Origin: Gemmatimonadota bacterium
GTDB taxonomy: Bacteria > Gemmatimonadota > Gemmatimonadetes > Palauibacterales > KS3-K002
DNA: 64,000 nucleotides
Reading direction: 5' to 3'
Assembly: GCA_020344215.1 (NCBI GenBank)
Contig: CP070815.1
Span: forward strand, 4,438,755 to 4,502,754
In this document: positions 19,666 through 28,707 of the stretch, piece by piece
Layout: each line of letters opens with the position of its first letter
Position numbering within the stretch: position 1 is the stretch's first letter
Made by a program: the position numbers and the translations under genes
The notes under the pieces: model-generated
Database searches by the model: none
The model's input: only the letters and a program-made list of their open reading frames with translations
What the model was told of the DNA's origin: nothing

Positions 19666-19717
19666 CCGCGTGCCTGGTCTCGCTTCGGATACAGCACCTT
19701 CGCTCGGACCACGCACT
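19666..19717. repeat. Palindromic element, type 2 hairpin
   Basis: GCGTGCCTGGTC and GACCACGCAC pair around CTCGCTTCGGATACAGCACC and TTCGCTCGG. A nearly identical loop (CTCGCTTCGTACACAGCAAC, then GCGCTCGG) lies inside dnaE2 at 53041-53097 in the opposite orientation. Confidence 0.6.
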
Positions 19718-19825
19718 CGGCTCCTTGACTGAGTGACCGGAGTTTGCTCGCCGTCGTGGGAGGCGCTGGGGGTGGGATGGCAGACGGCTCGTGCACACTG
19801 CGTTGTGGCTGCATAGTTCAGCTGG

Positions 19826-19934
19826 CAGGAGTCCCGGGGGTCGTCGAGCGTAATCCGCAGCGCGGGGCGGCGAAGCCGACCTTCCCGCAATCGAGCCGCG
19901 CGACATGGAACGAGACGGCCCCCGACTCCTCCCC
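19826..19934. repeat. Dispersed palindromic element, type 1
   Basis: Arms AGGAGTCCCGGGGG (19826-19839) and CCCCCGACTCCTCC (19920-19933) pair. The loop contains GTCGTCGAGCGTAATCCGCA and CGCGCGACATGGAACGAG, the reverse orientation of the dnaE2 copies. With the hairpin at 19666-19717 it fills most of the 380-base gap 19564-19943, in which no gene was found. Confidence 0.72.
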
Positions 19935-19943
19935 TCTAACGTG

Positions 19944-20507
19944 CTATGCAGGCCACAACCACCCGAACACGCCGCCGGTGAGCAGCCCGTATACGAGACC
20001 GTCGATGACGCTCTTCCAGATGCTGCTCCAGGTGTGGCCGAACCAGATGGCTGCGGGAACCTCGGCAGCGCTGTAGGCGAGGAACGCCACCGTGCCAAGA
20101 ACACGGAAGACATGCAGGTACTCTTCGCCGGCCGGAATCCGCGCCGCATAGCCGACATAGGCCACCATGAACGAGACGCCCAGCGCGAACAGGAAGTAGA
20201 AGAGCAGGCTCTTTCCCATGTTGGGTACGCCCCAGATGATCAGCGACCCTACCGGGCCCTCCTTCAGCTTCTGCTTCGCACCCTCCGCCTTGGCACCCTC
20301 AGCAGTCATCTCGTGCGGGAATACGTATTGTCCGCGTTCCAGTTTAAGCCCGCGAATCGCCTGCAAGAGCGAATCCTCGTTGGGTACCGGCACCCAATCG
20401 GAGCGGTGGTGAGGGAGCACCGTCCAGGCGATGAACGCCGCGAAGAAGACTATCGCGGCGGAGAGCAAGATCGGTAACCACAAAGAAAGCAGACTGACCT
20501 GTTCCAT
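19944..20507 (-). CDS. Membrane protein of unknown function
   Basis: A 187-residue protein with an N-terminal helix (LWLPILLSAAIVFFAAFIAW, residues 9-28), a polar middle part and three helices (about 95-120, 130-150 and 165-187). The middle stretch VLPHHRSDWVPVPNEDSLLQ followed by a YVFP motif is typical of a conserved but uncharacterised family seen in several environmental phyla. It precedes the HtrA-like protease on the same strand after 27 bases in transcription order, so the two may be co-transcribed. Function unknown. Confidence 0.7.
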   Translation of the reverse strand: MEQVSLLSLWLPILLSAAIVFFAAFIAWTVLPHHRSDWVPVPNEDSLLQAIRGLKLERGQYVFPHEMTAEGAKAEGAKQKLKEGPVGSLIIWGVPNMGKSLLFYFLFALGVSFMVAYVGYAARIPAGEEYLHVFRVLGTVAFLAYSAAEVPAAIWFGHTWSSIWKSVIDGLVYGLLTGGVFGWLWPA

Positions 20508-20534
20508 ACCGACCTCCCGGAGTGACTCAGATCG

Positions 20535-21962
20535 CTATTCCATCTCGAAGGCCATGAACTGGAGCCGGCCGCGGCGCTCGACCTGGAGAACCACCGGCTG
20601 GCCGGGTTCGATACTGTTGATCGCGCTGCGTAGTTGATCGAGGCTCGCAATCGGATCCCCGTTGAGCGCCCGTATCACGTCGCCGGGTGCCAGCGCGACG
20701 CGGCCGTAGACCGCATCGGGCGAGCGCGCGGCGACGACCACCCCGTTCCGAGCCCGCAGCCCCGGAATCATCGCGGCAACCCTCGGTTCAAGGCCGACGC
20801 CCAGGATGCCGAGTCGCTGAATCAGGTTCTCGTCCGGCGTGACCATGAGCGAGAAGCGGCCCGGATCGTCCTCCCGCTCCAGCACCGTCACGCTAGCCCT
20901 GAGCGTATCCTGCCCGCGAAGCACCTCGAGTGTGACGGTCGCGCCCACCGGCGTGCGGTACAGACCGACATCAAACTGGCGACCGTTCTCCATCACCTTG
21001 CCGTCGAGCGTCAGCACGATGTCGCCGACCCGCAGGCCGGCCAGCTGGGCGGGACTGCGCGGATAGACGTCGCCCAGCACCACTCCCCAATCGCGAGCGA
21101 GCCCGAGCCCTTCGGCGAGCGGCAAGCTGATAGTCTGAGCGTTGACGCCGATCATCCCGCGACGGACGTACCCGTTCAGCTTGATCTGCTGGTAGATGTT
21201 GCGGACGATGTTACTCGGCGCTGCGAAACCGAGGCCCTCGCTGCCACCCGACTGGGAGAGGATCAGGGTGTTGATCCCGATCACCTTGCCCTCGGCATCG
21301 ACCAACGGGCCGCCGCTGTTGCCCGGGTTGATGGGCGCGTCGGTCTGTAGGTAGATCATCGGGTCTTCCGGCCGCAGCTGGCGGGCGACGGCACTGACGA
21401 TGCCCATCGTCACCGTATTCTCCAGGCCGAGCGGACTGCCGAAGGCGAAGACGAGCTGGCCCGTCAAGACCTCGTCCGAGTCGGCGAGTTCGAGATACGG
21501 CAGGCCCGTCTGATCGACCTTGAGCACTGCCAGGTCGGTCTCTCGGTCGAAGCCGACGATCCGCGCACCGACGAGCTTACCCTGCGGCTTGAGTATCGAC
21601 TCACCCGGCGCCGCGCCGGCGGGAATCGGCAAGCGCACGCGGATGCGGCCGGCGCCCTCGACTACGTGCAGGTTCGTCACGATATATCCGTCGGCGCCGA
21701 GGATCACACCCGAGCCACCCACTTGCCGCCGTGCCAAGAGACCCGTCCCGGGGGCGTCGCCCTGTTGGAGCGGCTGGTAGCCCGTAGCCACGATCGCCAC
21801 CACCGCCGGGCTGACGCGCCGCGTCAGCTCCTCGAGATACCCGCTCAGGTCCTGGAGCCTGGCCAAGGCCCGATCGCGCCCCTCGCTCTGCGCGGCCAGG
21901 TCGGCCGGCAGGTCCAAGACGACACAGAGCGCCAGGAATAGAAACGGGATTCTGCTTTTCAC
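20535..21962 (-). CDS. HtrA/DegP-type periplasmic serine protease with two PDZ domains
   Basis: Trypsin-like protease for periplasmic protein quality control. The signal peptide is SRIPFLFLALCVVLDLPADL. The triad is His in IVTNLHVVEG, Asp in RETDLAVLKV and Ser in NPGNSGGPLV. Two PDZ domains follow: GVVLGDVYPRSPAQLAGLRV (about residues 290-380) and a second one at about 400-475 ending LQVERRGRLQFMAFEME. The GTG at 21962 is preferred: GAGG lies about nine bases upstream and the signal peptide begins there. A longer frame reaches 22016. Length is typical of DegP/DegQ. Confidence 0.92.
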   Translation of the reverse strand: MKSRIPFLFLALCVVLDLPADLAAQSEGRDRALARLQDLSGYLEELTRRVSPAVVAIVATGYQPLQQGDAPGTGLLARRQVGGSGVILGADGYIVTNLHVVEGAGRIRVRLPIPAGAAPGESILKPQGKLVGARIVGFDRETDLAVLKVDQTGLPYLELADSDEVLTGQLVFAFGSPLGLENTVTMGIVSAVARQLRPEDPMIYLQTDAPINPGNSGGPLVDAEGKVIGINTLILSQSGGSEGLGFAAPSNIVRNIYQQIKLNGYVRRGMIGVNAQTISLPLAEGLGLARDWGVVLGDVYPRSPAQLAGLRVGDIVLTLDGKVMENGRQFDVGLYRTPVGATVTLEVLRGQDTLRASVTVLEREDDPGRFSLMVTPDENLIQRLGILGVGLEPRVAAMIPGLRARNGVVVAARSPDAVYGRVALAPGDVIRALNGDPIASLDQLRSAINSIEPGQPVVLQVERRGRLQFMAFEME

Positions 21963-22012
21963 GATTCTACCTCTTGCCCAATCCCTCGGTGGTTCTTCTG
22001 CCGTGCTCCGCC

Positions 22013-22549
22013 TCATCTCTCCGGAGGGAACTGTGCCAGGACCTTGGTCACGCCCTCATCAACTTTCTTGACGAGCTTCTCGACGTCAGGATCCTCGACA
22101 ACGTCCGTGGCCCATCCGCGCCAGATGATGCGATCGCTATCCGGCTCGCTGATCATCAGCACCAGCGCGCCCTGCCTCTCGACGTAGACCATGCTGCGCC
22201 CCGACGCGTAGCCGATCCGCTCGTCCGTTATGACCGTCCGCTCACCCACCTCATCCTGGGTCGCTGCCACGAAGTTGACCAGGAAATCGGGATCGCTCTC
22301 GACCTTCCGATACCCCTTCGCCGCCAGCTCCCTATCCACCGATGTGACGAGCTGGCGAACCGCTACCGGGGCGAGCCTTCGACCTCTGCGGCCTTCATCC
22401 TCGCCACGCTCCAGCCAGGCATAGCTCTCGAGCCCGCCAAAGCTCGCCTCCGGCTCGTACTCGGACTTGACCTGCATCGTCGAGCAACCGCCGAATCCGA
22501 CGGCCAGAAGGATACAAAGGATACACAGAGGGATTGTAAGGGGTCGCAT
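22013..22549 (-). CDS. DUF4136-like lipoprotein
   Basis: A 178-residue lipoprotein with signal and lipobox VGFGGCS (Cys about 21). The mature domain begins VKSEYEPEASFGGLESYAWL and continues through VDRELAAKGYRKVESDPDFLVNFVA and IIWRGWATDVVEDP, the layout of DUF4136 proteins. It is anchored in the inner or outer membrane on the periplasmic side; its function is unknown. The start at 22549 is chosen over 22573 because GAGGAGG lies just upstream. It stands upstream of the HtrA gene (50-base gap) and may share a transcript with it. Confidence 0.82.
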   Translation of the reverse strand: MRPLTIPLCILCILLAVGFGGCSTMQVKSEYEPEASFGGLESYAWLERGEDEGRRGRRLAPVAVRQLVTSVDRELAAKGYRKVESDPDFLVNFVAATQDEVGERTVITDERIGYASGRSMVYVERQGALVLMISEPDSDRIIWRGWATDVVEDPDVEKLVKKVDEGVTKVLAQFPPER

Positions 22550-22734
22550 TAAGCTCCTCCTCAAGGTCTCCAACAGCTAAAGTGAATCCGCAGGGTAATG
22601 CATAGCCGAGCACCGCGGACTTGGCAACGGAAGTCGTGCCGGCGCGGCTTGACTTCGCGGTGCGGCCCGACATAGATGGCCAACAGCAGAACCACCGCGC
22701 TACGGAACAGAGGCAGCCGAACGGAGGGCCAGCG

Positions 22735-23144
22735 ATGGAGCAGTTCAGCGCTCAGCCGTCCGCTACCGGCGAGACGTTCGAGCGGGAGCTGACGGAGTTC
22801 CTCCGAGCCAGGACCCGGCTTATGCTCTGGGTCGTCCTGGTGGTCACCGGTATCGCCATCGTCGTCTACGGCTTCCTGTTCAGGCGGCCCCCTGCCCTGC
22901 AGGGCGGGCTGTCGCCCTGAGGTGTCTGGAGAAGGACCCGGAGGACCGGTTCCCGACCGCGGCGGCGCTCGAGGCCGCCCTCGGCTCGATCCGCTTCGAC
23001 GAGCCCTGGACCCACGAGACGGCACGCAAGTGGTGGGAGCTCCACGGGCTTCGGCATGAGGAGCCGGCGGCGCCCGACGGGCCCGCCCCGCACGAAGAGG
23101 GCCTCAGTAACAAAGGCATCTCCCGCTTCATCTTCGAGCCCTGA
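22735..23144 (+). pseudogene. Remnant Ser/Thr kinase gene with the kinase domain deleted
   Basis: The 5' part (ATG at 22735 after GGAGGG) encodes MEQFSAQPSATGETFERELT, then a membrane helix and a stop at 22918-22920. The sequence then continues one frame over as ALRCLEKDPEDRFPTAAALE, then SIRFDEPWTHETARKWWELH, to a stop at 23142-23144. That second part matches the C-terminus of the intact kinase next door (LLEKKPGDRYQTARQLEDVL, INFDEPWSRDRAEDWWNLHG). The N-terminal part also resembles its N-terminus (TFEEDRLALLWDRARLLLLT). The roughly 400 residues between, including the catalytic domain, are missing. This looks like a tandem duplicate that lost its core by deletion. Confidence 0.75.
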
Positions 23145-23203
23145 GCCGCTGCCATTCGCCACCGATGTAGACCCGCCGCCGGACGCCGCATATAGTACCT
23201 ACC

Positions 23204-24853
23204 ATGCCCGAAGCGGAACGAACCATCCAGCGCGCCCTCTCGGGACCCTATTCCACGACCGGCACGTTCGAGGAGGACCGGCTCGCGCTCCTCTGGGACC
23301 GCGCCCGCCTGCTCTTGCTCACGGGCCTGGCGATCGTTGCAGTGGCGACCGTCGTCAAACTGCTCGTGCCATCGGCGGATCCCGCGCTCGAGAGCGCGCT
23401 CTCCGGCATCGCCTGGCTGTGCGGGCCGCCAGGCCACGCGATTCTCTTCGCGCTGGGTCTCGTACTGGTCTATTCCGTCCGCCGTAACCACGATCGCCTG
23501 CAGGTCATCGTATACGGCACTGTCGCCGCCAACATCGTACTACTGATCTTCGCCCAGGTCGCTTTCCGCCCGGCCAGCGATCCCTATTTCGGGGTATCGC
23601 TGCTGCTGTTCCTCTCGGCCGCTTTCATACCCTGGCGCCCCGGCTACCAGTGGGCGCTGGCCGCGACTGCGGCGGTCTGGTTCTTGTTGCTTCAGGGGAT
23701 CCTCTACGCGACGCTACCGGAGTTCCAGGCGTTCTGGGTCGAGCGCGGCGGTGCTGAGGCGGCCCGCAACCACATGGTCTGGGGTGTGACGGGGATCGCC
23801 GTCCTGGGCGGTGCGTCGGCGTTCATCAGCAAGACGCTCTACAACCTGACGAAGACCGCCCACCGAGCGAAGCGGCTGGGCAAGTACCTGATCCACGAGG
23901 AGATCGGCAAGGGCGGGATGGGCCAGGTATTCTTCGCCCAGCACACGCTGATGTGCCGGCCAACAGCGGTGAAGGTCATGCAGTCGGGCGACGGCCAGGC
24001 GAGCGCCGGACTGGCCCGCTTCGAGCGCGAGGTAAAGGTTTCGGCAACGCTGACGCACCCCAACACGATCACGATCTACGATGTGGGGCGCACGCCCGAC
24101 CGCAGCTTGTACTACGCGATGGAGTACCTGGAGGGCCTTGACCTGCAGCAGCTGGTCGAGCGGCACGGCCCACTATCCCCGGAACGGACCGTCTACATCC
24201 TGAAGCAGGTGTGCGGCTCTCTCGAGGAGGCACACTCCCGGAACATCATCCACCGCGACATCAAGCCCGGGAACATCTTCCTGACGCGCCGCGGCACCCT
24301 CTACGATTTCGTCAAGGTCCTCGACTTCGGTCTCGCCAAAGAGATCAAGGAGGACGCGGCGAGCGGGATCAGCAAGACCGGGATGGTCTTCGGGACGCCG
24401 CGCTACATTGCCCCCGAGACGGTGTACGGGAACGAGGAAATCGACGGGCGGGCCGACCTCTACTGCCTGGGCGGTGTGGCCTACTGGATGCTTACGGGGC
24501 AACCGCCTTTCACTGCCGAGTCGAGCGTCGAGGTGCTGATCGACCACGTGAAGACCACGCCCAAGCGGCCGTCCGAGGTCACAGAACTCGAGATCACGCC
24601 CGAGCTGGAAGACGTGGTGATGAAGCTGCTGGAGAAGAAGCCGGGCGACCGTTATCAGACGGCCCGCCAGCTGGAGGACGTGCTCGGCGCCATCAACTTC
24701 GACGAGCCCTGGTCGCGGGACAGAGCCGAGGATTGGTGGAATCTCCACGGCATCCTCGGCCAGCACCCTCACGACTGGGAGTGCTTCTTTCCCGAGAGCG
24801 AGCTTGGAGCCGGGGACAGGCCCTCGCTGGCCGGGGCCCAGCCCAGCGACTGA
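23204..24853 (+). CDS. Membrane-anchored Ser/Thr protein kinase
   Basis: A 549-residue kinase. Residues 30-215 hold five or so membrane helices; the kinase domain runs from about 225 to 500. Motifs are IGKGGMGQVFFA (glycine loop), TAVKVM (Lys), the catalytic loop IIHRDIKPGNIFL, VLDFGLAKE, and FGTPRYIAPETVYG as the activation segment end. The C-terminal 50 residues (INFDEPWSRDRAEDWWNLHG) are shared with the pseudogene just upstream. The order, membrane part first, is the reverse of the kinase at 14902-16209. Targets are unknown. The 3' end is 55 bases from the TLC-HEAT gene. Confidence 0.92.
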   Translation: MPEAERTIQRALSGPYSTTGTFEEDRLALLWDRARLLLLTGLAIVAVATVVKLLVPSADPALESALSGIAWLCGPPGHAILFALGLVLVYSVRRNHDRLQVIVYGTVAANIVLLIFAQVAFRPASDPYFGVSLLLFLSAAFIPWRPGYQWALAATAAVWFLLLQGILYATLPEFQAFWVERGGAEAARNHMVWGVTGIAVLGGASAFISKTLYNLTKTAHRAKRLGKYLIHEEIGKGGMGQVFFAQHTLMCRPTAVKVMQSGDGQASAGLARFEREVKVSATLTHPNTITIYDVGRTPDRSLYYAMEYLEGLDLQQLVERHGPLSPERTVYILKQVCGSLEEAHSRNIIHRDIKPGNIFLTRRGTLYDFVKVLDFGLAKEIKEDAASGISKTGMVFGTPRYIAPETVYGNEEIDGRADLYCLGGVAYWMLTGQPPFTAESSVEVLIDHVKTTPKRPSEVTELEITPELEDVVMKLLEKKPGDRYQTARQLEDVLGAINFDEPWSRDRAEDWWNLHGILGQHPHDWECFFPESELGAGDRPSLAGAQPSD

Positions 24854-24908
24854 ATCGGCCGGATAAAGTGCAGCCACACACCTACGGGGACTCAGGGCGC
24901 CGGAGCCG

Positions 24909-27191
24909 ATGAAAAGGATCGCCGAGTGGCTGGACGTGCGCCCCAACGAGGTCCGCAATGTCTCGCTCTCGTTCCTGGGCGCCTTCTTCGTCATGGCCTT
25001 CCTGGTCCTGGCGCGCTCACTGCGTGAAGCCCTCTACCTGGCGTCTTTCCCGATCGAGACACTCCCCTACATAACCGCGGCCGTCGCGGTCCTCAGCATA
25101 CCGACCGTAGCCGTGTTCGCCCGGCTCCTAACGCGACACTCGCCGAGGAGGGTACTCATCGCCCTGCTCCTGGTGATCGGCGCCGGACTGACCGTACTCT
25201 GGCCGTTCACGGCCGGCGGGCCCCTGTCAGGCTACAGGCGGCTCGGCATCGTCCTCTTCTACCTCTGGACGGCCATGGGCACGTTGCTCATGACCTCGGG
25301 CTTCTGGGTCGTCATCTCCGAGTACTTCGCCGTCCGCGGCGCCAAACGACTCTTCGGCCTAATCGGAGCCGGCGGTACCGCCGGCGCCATGCTGACGGGC
25401 ACCCTGCTGTTCTGGCTCACCAAGCACTTCGGCGCGATGCAGCTCGGCGTGGTGCTCCTCGGAATTCTCGTCCTGTTCTTCGTCACGCAGCAGCTACTTC
25501 CGAGAGTCCCGGCCATACCAGAAGAGAGTGGCCAGGCGAAAGCCAGGATGGGAGAGAGCCTCGTCGCCACCTGGCGCTCGCCGCACCTGCGCACGATCGC
25601 GATGATCGTTTTCGTGGTCGCCATAGCGACCACGCTGCTCGACTTTCAATTCAAGGAGTTAGCGCAGTCGAACTTCCGCTCAGAGGACAACCTGGCCAGC
25701 TTCTTCGGTGCCTTCTACGGCTGGACAAGCGCCGTGGCCCTCGTCATCCAGTTTCTGCTCGTCGCCCGCCTACTCACAGCCGCCGGAGTGGCGTGGGCGC
25801 TCGCCCTGCTGCCACTGCTCCTTGCGTTCGGTTCGCTGGGCATGCTCATCGCACCCGGCTTCATCCTCGTGACGGCGGTGAAGGGCGCCGATGCCTCGAT
25901 CCGCAAGTCGCTCTACCGCTCTGCGCTCGAGCTGCTTTACGTACCTGTGCCGTCGCTGCTTCGGCGCAAGACCAAGACCTTCATCGATTCGGTGGTCGAT
26001 GCCACCGCCGAAGGACTCGGGGCCGGGATCGTATTCCTCTGGGTCACCCTGTACGCACTGCCGTCCCGCTACCTCTCCCTGGTCATCATCGCCGCGTCGT
26101 TCGGGCTGCTCGTCCTCAGCCGGCGGATGGGGCGCCAGTACTTCAGCACCGTCACAGAGCAGCTGCAGGCCAGCGGGCAGAGAGCTGCGGTGGGCGCGAT
26201 CAGCGCTCGACTTGAAGGCCGCGACATGCTGAGCGGCACGTTCACACGGCTCGACGTAAGAGCGCTGATCGACGACACCGGTCCGAGCCTCGCCACACCG
26301 GAGGTGCATGACGAGCGACCTGCCGAGCAGGAGGTCGAGGAGGAGGCGGCCGCCGCCGACATCACGCTCGAGCGCCTCAGCTCGCCGGAGATGGCGGTAG
26401 TGGCGCGAACGCTCGAACAGACGACGGAGTGGGACGATAGCCACATACCGGCACTCGCCCGGTTGATAGCCCGCGACCCGCTGTTCGACCGGGCCCTCGT
26501 GGCCCTGACGACCCTCGGCGCGGCTGCAATACCCTACCTCGCCAAGCTGCTCGCCGACGAAGGCACCGACTTTGTCATCCGGCGCAGGATACCGCGTGTG
26601 CTCGCCCGGATTGGCGGACCCCAAGCGGACGATGCGCTCCTCGATGCACTCGCCGCTAACCGCTTCGAGGTCCGCTACCGGGCTGCGATCGCGCTGCTCC
26701 GCCGCCGTCGGAAAGGGGCCCCGCAATCGCAGCGAGACGCGGAGCCGGTCGTCTGGGATGCGATCCGCGCCGAGATCGGCCGTAGCCGCCCCGTCTGGGA
26801 GATGCAGCGGCTGCTGGACGAGGAGCCGGACGAGGACGAGCTCGTGGTCAAGCGTGTCGGGGCGCGCGGTGAGCTGAGCCTCGAGCACACCTTCCGACTC
26901 CTCAGCCTGGTTCTGGAACCCGAAGTGGTGCGCGCTGCGTTTCAAGGTGTCGTGCTGCAGGACGAGAGGCTGAAGAGCTTCTCGCTGGAGTACCTGGAGC
27001 AGGTGCTGCCGGCCGACGTACGCAAGCGGCTGTGGCCATTCATCGGTGATGTAAGCGAGTACAGGCGAGAGAAGCTCATCAGACCACTGGATGACGTGGT
27101 GTCCGACCTCGTGAAGACGGGAGCGACCCTGTTCGGTGACGAGCAGGACCGGGCGGCGCTCAAGCGCATGCTGGAGGAGCAGGAAGACTGA
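24909..27191 (+). CDS. TLC/MFS-type carrier fused to HEAT-like repeats
   Basis: A 760-residue two-part protein. Residues 15-420 form about 12 membrane helices of the ATP:ADP antiporter (TLC/NTT)-related MFS group: ARSLREALYLASFPIETLPY, YLWTAMGTLLMTSGFWVVIS and LFGLIGAGGTAGAML are characteristic. Residues 480-760 are soluble and helical, with HEAT-like repeats (ALARLIARDPLFDRALVALT, RRIPRVLARIGGPQADDALL). Fusions of this type occur in free-living environmental bacteria, so nucleotide exchange with a host is unlikely. The substrate is not readable. Start ATG at 24909. Confidence 0.8.
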   Translation: MKRIAEWLDVRPNEVRNVSLSFLGAFFVMAFLVLARSLREALYLASFPIETLPYITAAVAVLSIPTVAVFARLLTRHSPRRVLIALLLVIGAGLTVLWPFTAGGPLSGYRRLGIVLFYLWTAMGTLLMTSGFWVVISEYFAVRGAKRLFGLIGAGGTAGAMLTGTLLFWLTKHFGAMQLGVVLLGILVLFFVTQQLLPRVPAIPEESGQAKARMGESLVATWRSPHLRTIAMIVFVVAIATTLLDFQFKELAQSNFRSEDNLASFFGAFYGWTSAVALVIQFLLVARLLTAAGVAWALALLPLLLAFGSLGMLIAPGFILVTAVKGADASIRKSLYRSALELLYVPVPSLLRRKTKTFIDSVVDATAEGLGAGIVFLWVTLYALPSRYLSLVIIAASFGLLVLSRRMGRQYFSTVTEQLQASGQRAAVGAISARLEGRDMLSGTFTRLDVRALIDDTGPSLATPEVHDERPAEQEVEEEAAAADITLERLSSPEMAVVARTLEQTTEWDDSHIPALARLIARDPLFDRALVALTTLGAAAIPYLAKLLADEGTDFVIRRRIPRVLARIGGPQADDALLDALAANRFEVRYRAAIALLRRRRKGAPQSQRDAEPVVWDAIRAEIGRSRPVWEMQRLLDEEPDEDELVVKRVGARGELSLEHTFRLLSLVLEPEVVRAAFQGVVLQDERLKSFSLEYLEQVLPADVRKRLWPFIGDVSEYRREKLIRPLDDVVSDLVKTGATLFGDEQDRAALKRMLEEQED

Positions 27192-27300
27192 GCGCGCGGC
27201 GAGCGCCCGGCGGAGGGCTCGCGATCGTCGCGTTCCTCATCTCAGGGCTTTTCTTTTCGGTTTCCTCGGCGCGGGCACAGAACGGGGATAACCGCCCGCC

Positions 27301-27327
27301 AAAGAGAAGGACTTCGCCGTTCTCTTT
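27301..27327 (+). terminator. Possible bidirectional terminator hairpin
   Basis: AAAGAGAAGG and CCGTTCTCTTT pair around an ACTTCG loop with one bulged base. It lies 110 bases past the TLC-HEAT gene, in the gap shared with the converging NlpC/P60 gene. Only three T residues end the stem on either strand, so termination is uncertain. Confidence 0.4.
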
Positions 27328-27438
27328 ATCGTGGCAAACCGACCGGGTGTGGCGAAGCGCGAGGCAAGGGTGTACTTGCGCCGGGAGGGACCCACGCACG
27401 GCTACGGCGTCGTCGGGCTCGAGCATTAGCCGGCGTTG

Positions 27439-27559
27439 GGGTGGGTCGGCTTTGGGGGCGCTCTCGCTCCGCGTTCGCTCTCGCACAGGCTGCCTTTCCG
27501 GGCCAGGCCGCATCCGCTCACAAGCTACGCTCGCAGCACCGCCAAAGCCTCCCGACACT
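27439..27559. repeat. Dispersed palindromic element, type 2 variant
   Basis: Arms GTGGGTCGGCTTTGGGGGCG (27441-27460) and CGCCAAAGCCTCCCGACAC (27539-27557) pair with small bulges. The loop CTCTCGCTCCGCGTTCGCTC, CGCATCCGCTCACAAGCTAC and GCTCG is shared with 28456-28571. The rest of the 430-base gap 27192-27621 holds only the hairpin at 27301. Confidence 0.75.
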
Positions 27560-27621
27560 CCGCGCCGGCCAACCCGTTAAGTTCTACTTGGAGGCCCACG
27601 CTGACCCCAGACCCCCACAGT

Positions 27622-28443
27622 TCACGGGAACAGGCGCCGCACCGAACCCAGACGATCGGCTAGCGATCGCTGCAGTTCCGAGTCACCAGCGAGGTCGTCG
27701 GCCATGACTTCACCGTTGGCTTCAGCGGCGTGGAGGATCTCGGAACCACCCAGAGACAGAGCGACGTGAACGATCCGCTCTGACTGCTTGCCCCGGAAGA
27801 AGAGCAGGTCGCCGGCTCGCAGCGCCCTGAACCGGGAACCGTGGTCGATCGGTTCACCGACCTCCGCCTGCTGGCAGCTGTCGCGAGGAAGCAGGAAACC
27901 GTGCAGTCGATAGACCGACTGGACGAAGCCCGAGCAGTCGGCGCCCCAGCGTGTGCGGCCGCCCCAGATGTATGGCACTCCAAGCCACTGCCAGGCAGTC
28001 GCCGCCAGCGCTTCCGCCTCAGCCGGGAATCGGCTTGCCCGCTCGTCCCACTCGACCCACCGCCCTTCAACCAAGCGCCCCTCGCGCCCATCCGGCAGGC
28101 GCGCCGAGTCGCCGATCACGGCGACCCGGGCGCCCCAGGGCAGCCGCGTGAGAACACGGCCCGCCTCATCGGCCAACGTCGCATCGAGTGACACGGCCGG
28201 GCGTCCGCCGGGGTCATCCCACCAGGCCTCGGCCCGCTCCCGGTCGCAGTAGATGAGCCCACCCTCCTGCACCCAGCCCTCATAACGGTCCTCGCCGCTG
28301 ACCCACGCCCAGTCGTCGCTGCGCCCCAGCACTCGGAGGCTCGCCCCAAGCGTCTCCTGCGATGCCTGCTCGGCCCGTACGTTCGGCTCTGACCTCACCG
28401 GGACGAGTGCCGCCCGTACCAGCGCGTGAAGTGTCTCGGTCAT
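27622..28443 (-). CDS. NlpC/P60 family peptidase with SH3-like domains
   Basis: A 273-residue cell-wall hydrolase of the gamma-D-Glu-diaminopimelate endopeptidase type. The N-terminal 130 residues form two SH3-like domains (LVPVRSEPN, WVSGEDRYEGWVQ, RLPWGARVAVIGDSARL). The C-terminal NlpC/P60 domain has catalytic Cys in GADCSGFVQSVYRLHGFLLP and His in RIVHVALSLG; DLLFFRG is also typical. No signal peptide is visible, so it may act on imported muropeptides in the cytoplasm, as YkfC-like enzymes do. It is flanked on both sides by palindromic repeats. Confidence 0.9.
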   Translation of the reverse strand: MTETLHALVRAALVPVRSEPNVRAEQASQETLGASLRVLGRSDDWAWVSGEDRYEGWVQEGGLIYCDRERAEAWWDDPGGRPAVSLDATLADEAGRVLTRLPWGARVAVIGDSARLPDGREGRLVEGRWVEWDERASRFPAEAEALAATAWQWLGVPYIWGGRTRWGADCSGFVQSVYRLHGFLLPRDSCQQAEVGEPIDHGSRFRALRAGDLLFFRGKQSERIVHVALSLGGSEILHAAEANGEVMADDLAGDSELQRSLADRLGSVRRLFP

Positions 28444-28455
28444 TCTCTAGCTCCT

Positions 28456-28571
28456 GGGGTCGGCGTCGGGGATCCTCTCGCTCCGCGTTCGCTCTTGCAC
28501 GGGCCACCATCTCGGCCGGGCCACATCCGCTCACAAGCTACGCTCGTAGGGCCCCCGGTGCCTCCCGACCG
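28456..28571. repeat. Dispersed palindromic element, type 2 variant
   Basis: Arms GGTCGGCGTCGGGGATCC (28458-28475) and GGGCCCCCGGTGCCTCCCGA (28549-28568) pair imperfectly. The loop shares CTCTCGCTCCGCGTTCGCTC and CACATCCGCTCACAAGCTAC with the copy at 27439-27559, on the other side of the NlpC/P60 gene and in the same orientation. Confidence 0.75.
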
Positions 28572-28707
28572 TACAGGCCGGCCACCTTCGTAAGCCAGGC
28601 TCGACGACCTGGCCTCCCCTTCGTGCACCGCTTGTCTTCAGGCCGCGACGAGGTATGTTCCGAGCCGCCGATCCAGGTCAGAAGCGACAGCCAATATCAG
28701 ACCATCA

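Noticed and set aside
22918..22920. The UGA in the kinase remnant as a second selenocysteine codon
   Set aside because: The sequence continues in a different frame after it, there is no redox motif and no SECIS-like hairpin; deletion explains it better.
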